Below are positions 47,782 through 59,948 of a stretch of 64,000 nt of DNA, piece after piece (positions within the stretch are counted from its first letter, which is position 1; the number at the start of each line of letters is the position of its first letter). This stretch comes from Cryptomeria japonica. Lineage: Eukaryota > Streptophyta > Pinopsida > Cupressales > Cupressaceae. Under the pieces are notes generated by a model. That model was not told the DNA's origin. It was given only the letters and a program-made list of their open reading frames with translations, and made no database searches. Both the position numbers and the translations under genes were made by a program. The DNA lies in contig NC_081414.1 of the NCBI RefSeq assembly GCF_030272615.1, forward strand, positions 816,332,396 to 816,396,395, read 5' to 3'.

Positions 47782-49018
47782 TGGTGCGGGAGCACCTAGT
47801 TTCAAGAAGTTTCATGAGGTCAAGAGTGATGTCATGAGTAATTTCAATAATGTTTGAGTTTATAAGGTCTATTTGAGTCGTTGTAAATCATAATGTAAGG
47901 CTATATGAGCCATTTTTCATAAATTGTCCAAAAGATCCTCATGAGGTTGAAGTGTTCCAAAGTGTGTTAAAAGACCCAAATAAGGGTAATAAGGAAGTAA
48001 AATGCATAAATGAGGAGGTCCAAATTGGTTAAAGGGTAGTTATGAGAGTTCCCAAGGATGGGAATCACTATTTAAATAATGTAATATTGATCCAAACCAA
48101 AGAGAAAGAAGGAGTACATTTTGATTGAAATTGGGAATTCAAAAACCTTTGTTTTGCAGTCCTCAAACAGTTATTTTCTCTATTTCCAGGCCTTTTACGA
48201 CCATGTAAGGCCTGGAAATGGTGTATAATTATTATGAAAAGTTAGGGAAATGAGTTAACTTTCTTTTGGCTTTGGTTTGGTGTTTTTTTATGAAGGAATG
48301 AATGACTTATGTTAGTTTTTGTAAAAACAATTTGTAAACCCTCATTTACAGAGGTGTGCGCAAGGGTTTGATCATATTCCAAATTTTAACCATGGGAAAA
48401 ATCTAAATCTTACTTATTCTGAGAGTAGATTCAAGGGGATTTTAGATGGATTTGATTTCATATTAAATGGGTTTGTATTTTGGGAGATATTTGATGCCCT
48501 AGGCAGACTGTACATGCATAATTCTTATTTTTTTGTAACAGTCAAAACGGTCTCGGTGCAAAGACCATAACTCTTAACTTCACCATTGGATTGTTCTAAA
48601 TTTTGGATATGTTTTATTAATCCTATTTATCTACATCTCCATTGGAGATATTTCAAAGATGTTGTATGGTTTGAAAGATGTGAATAACAGAATGCAGGGT
48701 ATCAAAACTGTCACAACTGGGACAGATTTGGAAGGTGATTGGAAGCATGAATTGGATGGACTCGTGATTGATTGGTATGAGTTTGTAAGGATATGGTGAA
48801 ATTTTTGTGATTAATTGAAGGTTATTTATTGAATGTTTAAGTTTATGGAATGTAAAGGTTGTAAGTATCTTTTATAAGATCGAGTAACCTACCATATTTG
48901 TTATTGATTCAATGATAAAGTGTGTTGTTACATGAGAAATGCCTCTAAAATGTTGTTCACATGATTGGATCAGCATGATCCTTGATGGTTGGTTGGTTTT
49001 CCATGATGCTCTGGATCA
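47782..49018 (+). repeat. Array LTR 1
   Basis: 1237 bp. It contains a TATTTAAATAA TATA-like element near 48071 and a hairpin with 13-bp perfect arms, ATTTCCAGGCCTT and its complement, at 48182-48219. Confidence 0.82.
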
Positions 49019-49535
49019 AATTGGTATTAGATCTAGAAGAGCCTGAGTGTGTGGGTAGAGTGCCAAAGGAGGCAATCCACACCAGGACCTAGCCCAAGAA
49101 GATTTGAAATTTTGTGTTGCTAGTGTGTTTGGTTGCAGGTGTTAATCCATCTAATTGTAGAGAAGGTGTTGGAACAGGTTAGGGAAGAACTTGGTTGTTG
49201 GTTGCCAAGAGACTAGGGAGAAAGGAGAAATAGACTCCTAGGTGAGGCAAAGGAAGTACGAGTTTGTGTGTGTGTAGTAGGAGAGGTGTATGCCCGAGGA
49301 ACACCTTGAGTTGTAGCCATTGGATAATCCATGGATGGGAGTAGTTGGGAGGTTGGACAATTCATTTCCTTTTGGAGATGTTGATTGCAGCAGAGGCATG
49401 AGAATGTTGATAAGATGAAGAGATAAAGACAAAGATGAAGGTGATGATTTTGATCCAAGATACTAATTTTTTTTCTTGCAGGTTGATGGTCCCTATGTTT
49501 CCAAGGGACTTGGAAAGCTTTCAAGGTCGGTAGTA
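49019..49535 (+). other. Array internal region 1
   Basis: 517 bp starting with a primer-site-like TGGTATTAG. Near its end is a hairpin TTTCCAAG, GGA, CTTGGAAA (49498-49516). No conserved ORF. Confidence 0.75.
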
Positions 49536-50764
49536 TGGTGCAGGAGCACCTAGTTTTAGGAGGTTCCATGAGGTCAAGAGTGATGTCATGAGTAATTTCA
49601 ATAATGTTTGAGTTTATAAGGTCTATTTGAGTCATTGTAAATCATAATGAAAGGCTATGTAAGCCATTTTTCATTAATTGCCCAAAAGGTCCTCATGAGG
49701 TTGAAGTGTTCCAAAGTGTGTTAAAAGACCCGAGTAAGGGTAATAAGGATGTAAAATGCATAAATGAGGAGGTCCAAATTGGTTAAAGGGTAGTTATGAG
49801 AGTTACCAAGGATGGGAATCACTATTTAAATGATGTAATGTTGATCCAAACCAAAGAGAAAGAAGGAGTACATTTTGATTGAAATTGGGAATTCAAAAAC
49901 CTTTGTTTTGCAATCCTAAAACAATTATTTTCTCTATTTCCAAGCCTTGTACGGCCATGTAAGGCCTAGAAATGGTCTATAATTATTATGAAAAGTTAGG
50001 ACAATGAGTTAACTTTCTTTTGGCTTTGGTTTGGTGTTTTTTAATGAAGGAATGGATGAGGTTTTTTGTAAAAACAGTTTGTAAACCCTCGTTTATAGAG
50101 GTGTGTGCAAGGGTTTGATCATATTCCAAATTTTAACCATGGGAAAAATCTAAATCTTAGTTATTCTGAGAGTAGATTCAAGGTTATTTTAGATGGATTT
50201 GATTTCATATTAAATGGGTTTGTATTTTGGGAGATATTTGATGCCCTAGGCGGACTGTACATGCACAATTCTTGTTTTTTTGTAACAGTCAAAACGGTCT
50301 TGGTGCAGAGACCATAACTCTTAACTCCACTGTTGGATTGTTCTAAATTTTGGATACGTTTTATTAATCCTATTTATCTACATCTCCATTAGAGAGATTT
50401 CAAATACGTTGTCTGGTTTGAAAGATGTGAATAACAGAATGCAGGGTATCAAACTGTCACAACTGGGACAGATTTGGAAGGTGATTGGAAGCATAAATTG
50501 GATGGACTCATGATTGATTGGTATGAGTTTGTAAGGATATGGTGAAATTTTTGTGATTAATTGAAGGTTATTTATTGAATGTTTAAGTTTATGGAATGTA
50601 AAGGTTGTAAGTATCTTTGATAAGATTGAGGAACCTACCATATTTGTTATTGATTCAATGATAAGGTGTGTTGTTACATGAGAAATGCCTCTAAAATGTT
50701 GTTCGGATGATTGGATCAACATGATCCTTGATGGTTGGTTGGTTTTCCATGATGCTTTGCATCA
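49536..50764 (+). repeat. Array LTR 2
   Basis: 1229 bp, collinear with LTR 1 and 3. Confidence 0.82.
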
Positions 50765-51281
50765 AATTAGTATCAGAGCTAGAAGAGCCCGAGTGTGTGG
50801 GTAGAGCGCTGAAGGAGGCAATCCACACCAGGACCTAGCCCAAGAAGATTTAAAATTTTGTGTTGCTAGTGTGTTTGGTTGTAGGTGTTAATCCATCTAA
50901 CTGTAGAGAAGGTGTTGGAACAGGTTAGGGAAGAACCTGGTTATTGGTTGCCAAGAGACTAGGGAGAGAGGAGAAAGAGACTCCTAGGTGAGGCAAAGGA
51001 AGTATGAGTTTGTGTGTGTGTATTAGGAGAGGTGTATGCCCGAGGAACACCTTGAGTTGTAGCCATTGGATACTCCATGGATGGGAGTAGTTGAGAGGTT
51101 GGACAGTTCGTGTCCTTTTGGAGATGTTGATTGTAGCAGAGGCATGAGAATGGTGATAAGATGAAGAGGTAAAGACAAAGATGAAGGTGATGATTTTGAT
51201 CCAAGACACTGTTTTTTTTTCTTGCAGGTTGATGGTCCCTATGTTTCCAAGGGACTTGGAAAGCTTTCAAGGTTGGCAGTA
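50765..51281 (+). other. Array internal region 2
   Basis: 517 bp, the same length as internal region 1 and nearly identical. The primer site reads TAGTATCAGAGC. Confidence 0.75.
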
Positions 51282-52499
51282 TGGTGCAGGAGCACCTAGT
51301 TTTAGGAGGTTCCATGAGGTCAAGAGTGATGCCATGAGTAATTTAAATAATTTTTGAGTTTATAAGGTCTATTTGAGTCGTTGCAAATCATAATGTAAGG
51401 CTATGTAAGCCATTTTTCATAAATTGCCCAAAAGGTCCTCATGAGGTCGAAGTGTTTCAAAGTGTGTTAAAAGACCCGAATAAGGATAATAAGGATGTAA
51501 AATGCATAAATGAGGAGGTCCAAATTGGTTAAAGGGTAGTTATGAGAGTTCCTATGGATGGGAATCACTATCCAAACCGAAGAGAAGAAAGAAGTATATT
51601 TTGATTGAAATTGGGAATTCAAAAACCTTTGTTTTGTAGTCCTAAAACAGTTATTTTCTCTATTTCCAGGCCTTGTATAGACATGCAAGGCCTGTAAAAT
51701 GGTGTATAATTGTTATGAAAAGTTAGGGCAATGAGTTAAATTTCTTTTGGCTTTGGTTTGGTGTTTTTTTACGAAGGAATGAATGAGTTATGTTAGTTTT
51801 TGTAAAAACAGTTTGTAAACCCTCATTTATAGAGGTGTGTGCAAGGGTTTGATCATATTTAAAATTTTAACCATGGGAAAAATCTAAATATTAGTTATTT
51901 TGAGAGTAGATTCAAGGTTATTTTTGATGGATTTGATTTCATATTTAATGGGTTTGTATTTTGGGAGATATTTGATGCCCTTGGCGAACTGTACACGCAC
52001 GATTCTTGTTTTTCTGTATAAGTCAAAACAGTCTCGGTGCAGAGACCATAACTCTTAACTCCACCATTGGATTGTTCTAAATTTTTGATATGTTTTATTA
52101 ATCCTATTTATCTACATCTCCACTAGAGAGATTTCAAAGATGTTGTTTGGTTTGAAAGATGTGAATAACAGAATGCAGGGTATCAAAACTGTCACAACTG
52201 GGACAAATTTGGAAGGTGATTTGAAGCATGAATTGGATGGACTCATGGTTGATCGGTATGAGTTTGTAAAGATATGGTGAAATTTTTGTGATTAATTGAA
52301 GGTTATTTATTGAATGTTTAAGTTTATGAAATGTAAAGGTTGTAAGTATCTTTGATAAGATCGAGGAACCTACCATATTTGTTATTGATTCAATGATAAG
52401 GTGTGTTGTTACATGAAAAATGCCACTAGAATGTTGTTCAGATGATTGGATCAGCATGATCCTTGATGGTTGGTTGGTTTTCCATGATTCTCTGCATCA
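51282..52499 (+). repeat. Array LTR 3
   Basis: 1218 bp; a small deletion near 51571 removes the TATA-like segment present in LTRs 1 and 2. Confidence 0.82.
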
Positions 52500-52625
52500 T
52501 AAAGTCAAATAATTTTTTTTTCTTACTTTTTCTTTTCTAGATACATGTAACAAATTGCTTATTCAAAAGCTTTCCATGCAAAAAGAGATTGTTGTATCTC
52601 ATTTGTTTCATGTCCATGTTTATAC
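52500..52625. repeat. Right arm of the interrupted palindromic element
   Basis: Inverted match to 47599-47690. Confidence 0.6.
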
Positions 52626-53971
52626 ACAACTCGATAAACCATAGATGACTATAATAGTTTGGTGGTGGAATTTTAGGGCTTTACCACCTACATGATTTAT
52701 AAGGCCACTAATATCCACACCAACATTGAGGAAAGGTGAATCTAATTGATCCAACTCTTTAAGAGATTGAATACAGATTTGACTAGTGTTCCTCCTTGAG
52801 TTGAGTTGAAATTGGATTTGAAGTTGTAAAAGTTATAAGGTAAAACAATAGAGAATTGAATCAAAATAATAATAATAGAATGTTCCAAACTTCACGCAGA
52901 GCCTTAGATAGAATTCTGAGAAGAGAAAATCGATCAAAACATGTAGCTAAAAAATTCAAACCAAATTGTTGGGACTAGGAGGGTAGGGTGCCCTAGTCCT
53001 GTAACTTTTGGGTAGACAGGCGAGATGTTTTCTAGAAATTAGGAAGATGCATATAATTCACTATCAGAAGACCAGGTTGAATTCTCAAGACTAGGGTGGT
53101 GGGAGCTACCTAGTCTTCCTCTTTTTGTGCTATCAAAAGCTAAACCTATTTGTCGTTGTCTATTCTGTCAAAATCTTTGATTGTAGCACTTGAATCAATC
53201 TCCTACACACAAAAGAGAGAAAAGGGTTGTGGATAGGGGTTTGCCTTGTGCCAAACTCCATTTTAATAATTAACATTGAATTGAATTGAAATAAGAAATG
53301 TAAATATTGAAGTAAATGTTGGAAGATATACCTCAATTCTGCAATGGTTGATAGAAGATTGATGATGTGATGCTCTTTAGATGTGATCACAAATGTTGAA
53401 TGTAATAACATGTCAAACACATGAACAACCTAGTCAAGCATACATGTTTCATAAATATTGATGTGACACAACTACTCCATGATGCTTGGGATATGGTTGT
53501 AAGATGCACAAATGGTGTGACTGCTTGAGAATGCTTGACAGATGCACAAATGGTGGGGTATAAGTGTGATATAGTGTGGATGTCAAAATGAATTTATAGG
53601 ATGCCCTTATATAAGGTTTCCTAGGTAAATTATTGACTAGGTTAACTTCCAATAGTCAAGTAGAGCTGCGGGGACCAAAATCCATCAAGGAGGGGAAATG
53701 CTCGTACATATTTGAAATGGTTCTTTTTAAAGGAGGACCAGAGAAATGGGGATGTATTGGTCCAAATAGGGGTTCCCCAATGCTCTTGTCTTGCAAAAAT
53801 ACGACAAACAAACCAACAAATAAGGAGTCATAACCTTGGGATGGGGTCCAATCGGCTATGCAACTAGGTGACATCAGGTTTGGAGTAAAAAGGGGCCAAA
53901 ACAGGTCTAGGGGGAATGAAGATGGGACACGCTAAAGTAGGAGCACAAATATGAGGTGTGAATTATACAGG
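52626..53971. other. Non-coding DNA, probably old retroelement interior
   Basis: No credible ORF. The stretch 53870-53960 is purine-rich and resembles 3' internal retroelement sequence, but I cannot assign it. Confidence 0.4.
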
Positions 53972-53976
53972 GTTAC
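53972..53976. repeat. Target site duplication of solo LTR, left
   Basis: GTTAC; repeated at 55142-55146. Confidence 0.85.
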
Positions 53977-55141
53977 TGTATACACATAAAAATGGTTATG
54001 AGCAATTAAATAAATATTTTATATCTATTTAATAATTATTCTTCTATTAAATAGTTAATTTGAAAAGATTAATTTATTTAATTCATTTCGTGTCTTTCTA
54101 TTAATTAATTTAATTGAAATAATTAATTAATTCATTCATCTATCCTATTCTTCTAGATATTTAATTATACTTTTAACCAAGTTAATTTAATATCTAATAT
54201 TTAATTATCTCCTCCAATCAATTGAATATCTAATATTTAATGGTTATTCTCCTATCATGTAGTCTCAAATATTAAATAATTTCTTAAATTATTTAATCTC
54301 CCTTTTCCAACTCACCTTCCATCTCCACTTCATCTACCCTTTGCCAACTCATCAAACACGTGGCTAGGGAAATTAATATTTCTTAAATATTAATTCATCA
54401 TTTATCTTCAACCTCCAAATTCAATGAATATTGTGTATGTACACATATTTCATAACCATTTCCTATATTCTCTCCAACACTCCCTACATCTTAGGAAGGA
54501 CTTGAGTCCACTTGTCCTATCGTGCTTAAATCTTCTCCAACCATCCCTAGATTCCCTCAATCAGCAACCCAGTCAAGGTGAGATGAGTGACACTTGTCTT
54601 CTCCTTCCCCCTTTCTCTCAACCTTCACCTTTGCTCACAACCATCCAAATCTACAGATCTGATCATGACTGTTGATCTAAGCCACATCATCTCATCCTCT
54701 CAAAGTCTATAAAATCAAGAGCTTCAGTTGAGAGAGAGTTAGACTTCAAGGGACTTCAAGTGCATTTTCAAGCAAATCATTTATAAAACTTATGCATCCG
54801 TGAATTTTAATCTTGAAGCAAATAGCAATTAGCATTTTAGCATAATCATGTAGAATTGCATATCATAGTATCAGTTAACTATCAGTTATCAGTCCATTCT
54901 TCATATGCCATCTTGGAAGCTATCAATGCATTGTCTGAGAGCACAACATCTGCAACCAGAAACAATGGAGTTAGGATACAATGAGACATAAACCATGAAG
55001 GTAATATTAGTATTTTTATTTCATATGTATTTCACGTAGTTTCATTGGTTGAGTTTGGATTTCATGTAGCATTTCCATTGGTATTTTTTGAAACTAACTT
55101 GTTGCAGTTAGCATTCTGATGATGAAATTTGAGTCGACACA
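53977..55141 (+). repeat. Solo LTR related to element C LTR
   Basis: 1165 bp, begins TGTATACACATAAAAATGG, ends GAGTCGACACA, and is flanked by perfect GTTAC duplications. It has a TATA box TATAAAA at 54708-54714. Start, TATA context and end resemble element C's LTR. Confidence 0.85.
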
Positions 55142-55146
55142 GTTAC

Positions 55147-55830
55147 AATTTATGATGCTACAACAATGAAAAATTATCAAAGTTTGAGTATGCAAGCGTA
55201 ATTACATCCATAGAACAATTTTGATTTCAAGTTGAAAAGGTTTTTGTTTTATACAAGGTAGTTTTGCCTCTTTAGATTTTTTGTGTATTGTTTGTTAAAT
55301 AAAAATAAAAACACTTGTAGAAGGCTTTAAGGTTATTTGTTAATTTAGTTTATAAAAAGCTATTATGAGCCTTACCTTGAGATTCTTGAAAGTTGTAAAC
55401 CTAGAACGGTAGATGAGTCTTTTGAGATCTCAAAACTTTAGAAATTTTGTGTTTCCTTCATGCAATAAAAAATTACTATAATCAATATTGTCAAGGATTA
55501 TTGAAGTCTCCATTATACATTTGTTGTGAAGAATGTTACAATTAATTCCTCCCATTCAAGGAATATATTAATTTGTCACTTTCAAAATCTTTCATTTTTA
55601 AATTATGTGGCACCTTTTCAAATAAGAAACATCTCAATGTTTGGATAGTTTATTCTTTGCCAATAACAATTCTCCTTTCAAATTTACCTATAGCTTCCGT
55701 CTATGACGTTTTTTTTTTCAAAATACATTGCTTCTAACTAGAAAGCATGAAAGTTGAGAAAATGATTAAGTAAAGTAAGTTACAACAAATATGAAACAAA
55801 ACAATGCATAAGCTTTGATAAAAGGGATAT
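55147..55830. other. AT-rich DNA without features
   Basis: No coding or repeat signal recognised. Confidence 0.5.
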
Positions 55831-56050
55831 TAATAGGATCTTCAAAGAGGGAGGTCTAGTTCTCGAGTGGGATGTAGACAAAGCCAAATTTGTGTGACAC
55901 TCCAAATTTGATGCTATCTGGAGTGGTCCATATGTCATCACAAGTTGCAAGGAGGCCAATGCATTTCATCTCTCTAAGTTTGATGGTGAGGTTCTTCCAA
56001 TTCCAGTGAATAGGATTCATCTCAAGCCTTGCTTGCAAAGAGGGTCTTGA
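55831..56050 (+). pseudogene. Ty3/gypsy integrase C-terminal fragment
   Basis: About 73 codons: GGLVLEWDVDKAK, then HSKFDAIWSGPYVIT, then PIPVNRIHLKPC, ending at TGA 56048. An internal TGA lies at 55895-55897. This is the SH3-like tail of gypsy integrase. The rest of pol is missing; the downstream tandem repeat is probably the 3' UTR of the same dead element. Confidence 0.8.
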
Positions 56051-56477
56051 TGACAAATGCAAATCTTAGATCATAGGATCTCTTGCTTTCATAAGTGCTT
56101 TCACACCTACTACATCCTCCTTAAGAGAATGTATGCTCTAGTTCTAGCTTTCCTCCAAGTGTAGGCACACACATGTTTTAGGTCCTCTCAGTGACTCAAT
56201 GCCCAATAGATGCTCAAGGTTTTTGGATCTCATGCTTAGCGGGCAAGAATCCCATACAGGTCGCCAAAATGTTGTCATTTTATGACACCCTTGGTCCATT
56301 ACCAAGAATTGATCAGAGATATGTTCCATGGAATAGCGTTTCCCTAGTTGATCAAGTGTGGAGTCAAGAAATCAATAAAATGTTGAAGTGTTCTCTTGTC
56401 ATGAGGTGGACTTCCGACTTTCTCCCTTTACCCTTGTATATTGCCTTCACACCTTGGAGTCCATTGGTCCTTTCTCC
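56051..56477. other. Non-coding 3' region after the integrase fragment
   Basis: A 118-codon ORF at 56191-56547 has no recognisable features and runs into the tandem repeat; not supported as a gene. Confidence 0.45.
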
Positions 56478-57070
56478 TTCCCTCTTCCTTCTTTGGAATT
56501 CCAGATTTAGGGATTTGAGGAACCAATCTACCTCTTCCCTTTTTTAGAAGAGGTATCTTGTCTTCCCGAACCTTGAAATCCAAACTTTCATTCCTTCCTG
56601 AATTTCAAGATATGGGGAACTAGTCTACCCCTTCCCTTTTGGGAAGAGGTATCCTATCTCCCCAAACTCCGAAACTCGAACTTCCCTTCCTTTCCGAATT
56701 TCAGTATTCGGGGAACCAGTCCACTTCTTCCCTTTTGGGAAGAGATATCATGTCTCTCCAAACCCCAAAACCAAGACTCTCCTTCTATTCCAGATTTTAG
56801 GATTTGGGGAACTAATCTACCCCTTCCCTTTTGGGAAGAGGTATCTTGTCTTCCTGAACCTTGAAACTTGGACTTCCCTTCCTTTTCGGATTTTGAGATT
56901 TAGAGAACTAGTCTACCCCTTCCATTTTGGGAAGAGGTATACTTGTCTCCCTGGATGCCAAAGCCTGAACTTCCCTTCCTTTCTGAATTTCGGGATTCGG
57001 GGAACCAATCTACCCATTCCCTTTTGGGAAGAGGTATCATGTCTCCTCCAACCCTAAAATCCGAAGTCCT
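56478..57070. repeat. 96-bp tandem repeat, six copies
   Basis: The landmark GAAGAGGTATC recurs at about 56547, 56643, 56739, 56835, 56931 and 57028, a period of 96 bp (last 97). Each unit holds the palindrome CTTCCCTTTTGGGAAG. Tandem arrays in the 3' UTR of Tat-type elements are a known source of satellites. Confidence 0.92.
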
Positions 57071-57741
57071 CTTATCTCCTCCCTCTCACCGCTTCGAACT
57101 TCAAGGTTCCTGACTCTTCTCCCTTTGCAACATTTTCCTAAAAGTCAAATGCCCAAACTCCGGAGACTACAACACTTCCAGATGGCATGATCAACACACA
57201 ATGCTCTTAATGCTCCCCTTGGTAAACTTTTTATACGTTGGAAACTTTCTCCCCTTTTGACAATTAGCAAATTCTAACCTCCATACATGCATTGGGATCA
57301 TTCATGCAACTGGAGTTTGTGCATCTTCAAGCTATTTCAATTGATTCTTTGTGTCATTTGAGGGTGGGGAGAGGAAAATCTCTTATCTCGGTGCATCACC
57401 TCCTTTCATTTTAGCATTTCATTCTTCCCCTTTCCTCTACAAGCTATTGGGATAGGTTTAGAAGTAGAATATGGAGTGTTGAATTGGTTCAACACCTACA
57501 ATTGGATTAAGAAGGAAGTTGGCCTTCTCTGAAGGTTCAACCCCTTTGTGCAAGGTCTCACACTTTGGGGTTGTTTCCATGTTTCATGAGGCTGCTAAGT
57601 TGGTAACTTAGCAAGGATGAAAACTTTCATGACAACAATTTCATTGCCAAGCTGCATTGTGTCACTACTTCTCCCACATAAAGATAAAAATTTTCACTAA
57701 GGTATCCAAATGGTGAACATAGTTTCATCTTTAAAGGATTT
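57071..57741. other. Non-coding DNA
   Basis: No gene or repeat recognised. Confidence 0.5.
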
Positions 57742-58915
57742 GTTAAACACCTTACAAGATTGAGATGGGGGTGAATCATACCAGAACTTCAAAATAGATT
57801 AATAATAAACAACATCAACTTAGCTATAACACATTAATCAACAACACATAAGCATCAACCATCAACACATGAACACCAAATTTATATGGAAAACCCAAAA
57901 TGATAATCTAACTCACAATATGAATAACAATGTTTACAACATTCTAGGCTTACTACCAAGGAGTACCAACAGCTAAAGGACCTGCAAAGCTAAGGCACAC
58001 AACCTTAGGCAACACACAAAGAGGACTTTCTCAATTGAAGATCATTTCTTTAGGACAAGATACAAACTATTGCCAAAGGACTCATTGTCAGTCAACAATG
58101 AATGAAGTAGTTGAATTGAAATTAAGAAGGATTAACCTGAACATGAAATTGTCCTTCAACAACTGGATCAAGTGACCAACATCATGGAAAATGTCTCTGA
58201 TAATCTTCACTGTCACAACACACTGTCTTGCAGAATATGTCACCTTCAAAGCTCTTCTCAAATTGACTTCCACGCAACTACAAACTCAAATCTGCTTGCA
58301 AATCATTTGCATACACTTCTCACACAGTCCACTTTTTCATCACCACATAATTCATCCATTTGCACATCTTAAATATGAGATACAACATCAAAATCCCAAT
58401 TAAGGGTCGGTCAAAATAAAATAAGCCATATTACACAAACTAAGCCACTTGGACCTAAAATACTTAAATTAGTCCTTTTTGGGAGAAAGAGAGAACCAAA
58501 AATTTTTGCAATACATCCTTCCATGATTGATACATCGATAAGCACACACAAACACATTCTTCGAAGTTGTTACCAAATGTAACGTGTAGAAATAACAACT
58601 AGTTGACCACATAACCTCTTTCGATGCAAAATACTCAATGCAAATCTCCACACACCATGGTGAGACCCAAAGCATCTCAACACAAGTTCCAACACATATC
58701 TAGACCAAAAGAATATGATCCACTAAACCGCAACACAACCAAAAACATATTCAGAGGGTACCAAAAGCTTTCTGAACCATCCTAAATACAAGATGTCACA
58801 ACCAACACCAAAAACATTAACTGCAACACACAACACAATCTGCAACAACCAAGAGCATATCCGAACCAACATCCATCTGGATAACTAGGTTTGACATCAA
58901 TGACAACCATACCAG
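57742..58915 (-). repeat. Diverged element-D-like LTR, minus orientation
   Basis: The plus-strand start TGTTAAACACCTTACAAG followed by GATGGGGGTGAATC parallels the solo LTR at 24326. The far end carries GACATCAATGACAACC, shared with the copy at 45021. Boundaries approximate, no target duplication found. Confidence 0.5.
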
Positions 58916-59738
58916 CTCATGCTTCCAATAGGAGCATCATAATACCAGTGAAAAAAATAATCTACAAACAAAATGTCTTCTTACACAACTTCAACACAAG
59001 ATCTCATCTATTGCCTCACTCTCTAATCTGGTGCCTTTTCTCTATTCCTCCAATATTATAGATGACATAACTTGATTCTTCTTAGCTGGAAGGGGTAGCT
59101 TGTTCGAGATAATTGTTCTATGGTGCTAGTCTTGTTGCTCCCATTGTGGTTAATGATTTATTGTTTGTTTATTGGTTTGACAAGTGGACTATTTTGTTGT
59201 CCATTTTGCCTCTGTTGCAAGATTTTTAAGCTAGTAGAGGTGCTTTTAACAACTATTTCGGTTACTATTATTTACTCTTGCAATTGTTCACCTTAACATT
59301 GCTTGTAATAGATTTGATGATGTTTTTATTTTAGCTCCGACTGTATTAGCACCTTGTCTGTTTTCACATCGGCTGATCTATGTACATAATTTGATTTGCT
59401 TTATTCAATAATAAAAAGTTAAAAAAACAAACAATGCCTAATTACTAGAGGGGCTGTCTATTCTCCATACAAAAAAATACCTAATTAAAAACACAAAATC
59501 TGCAAATCACAACAGATTTTTACTAGTTCGGTCCTCTTAATCTGCTTTCTCAATGTTGTAAAAATGTAAAAAATTTGCTGAAAAACAATTGTATTATACA
59601 AATTTGTATTTTTAATCAAGTATTATTTTATATGAAAAATAGCCACGAACATTATTAGAACCCCTCAAATTCAAATTCAAAAATTAGATGTTAAAAACAT
59701 AAGTTAAAACTTGTAAAAATTAAAAGAAAGAACTCCTA
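58916..59738. other. Intergenic DNA upstream of the UBA2-like gene
   Basis: Bases 59090-59430 run into AATAATAAAAAGTTAAAAAAAC, which looks like the 3' end of a LINE or retroposed transcript. The rest is AT-rich and featureless. Confidence 0.35.
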
Positions 59739-59948
59739 CTTGTATTTAAAATATCCATCGTTCGGAGGTTCGAAACGCCTAAACGAAACAACCCAACTAC
59801 CTAGACAAGCCGGTGTGCGAAACAGCTTTACGTTTTACTTAAAACGGCAGGTGAGACAGACCACGAGAAACACATACAGTGGTCTAACTCTCCAGGGTTT
59901 CAAGGGTTTGCAGGCTCGTTCTTCGTTGCAATAAACAGCTTGGCGGCT
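59739..59948 (+). promoter_or_regulatory. Proximal promoter and 5' UTR of the UBA2-like gene
   Basis: A weak TATA-like TTTAAAATA near 59745 lies about 200 bases before the ATG. Base composition rises from AT-rich to mixed here. Start site not determined. Confidence 0.35.

Larger units (their letters stand above)
47782..52499 (+). mobile_element. LTR-internal-LTR-internal-LTR array of a small retroelement
   Basis: Three LTRs (47782-49018, 49536-50764, 51282-52499) alternate with two 517-bp internal regions. LTRs start TGGTGC and end ATCA. Each internal region begins with a diverged initiator-methionine tRNA site (TGGTATTAGATC; TAGTATCAGAGC). No coding capacity in the internals, so a non-autonomous LTR element. 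Flanks GAAAG and TAAAG may be a mutated 5-bp target duplication. Confidence 0.82.

Noticed and set aside
49213-51315. Repeated minus-strand ORFs of 94-140 codons in the LTR array
   Set aside because: They cross LTR-internal junctions, recur only because the unit is repeated, and show no conserved motif.
47599-52625. A 5-kb DNA transposon with terminal inverted repeats
   Set aside because: The interior is an LTR array with its own ends; without it the inverted arms lie only about 130 bp apart.
59845-59915. A 5' UTR intron in the UBA2-like gene, from CAGGTGAG to TTTGCAG
   Set aside because: It would be only about 60 bases, with no branch site seen; not supported.
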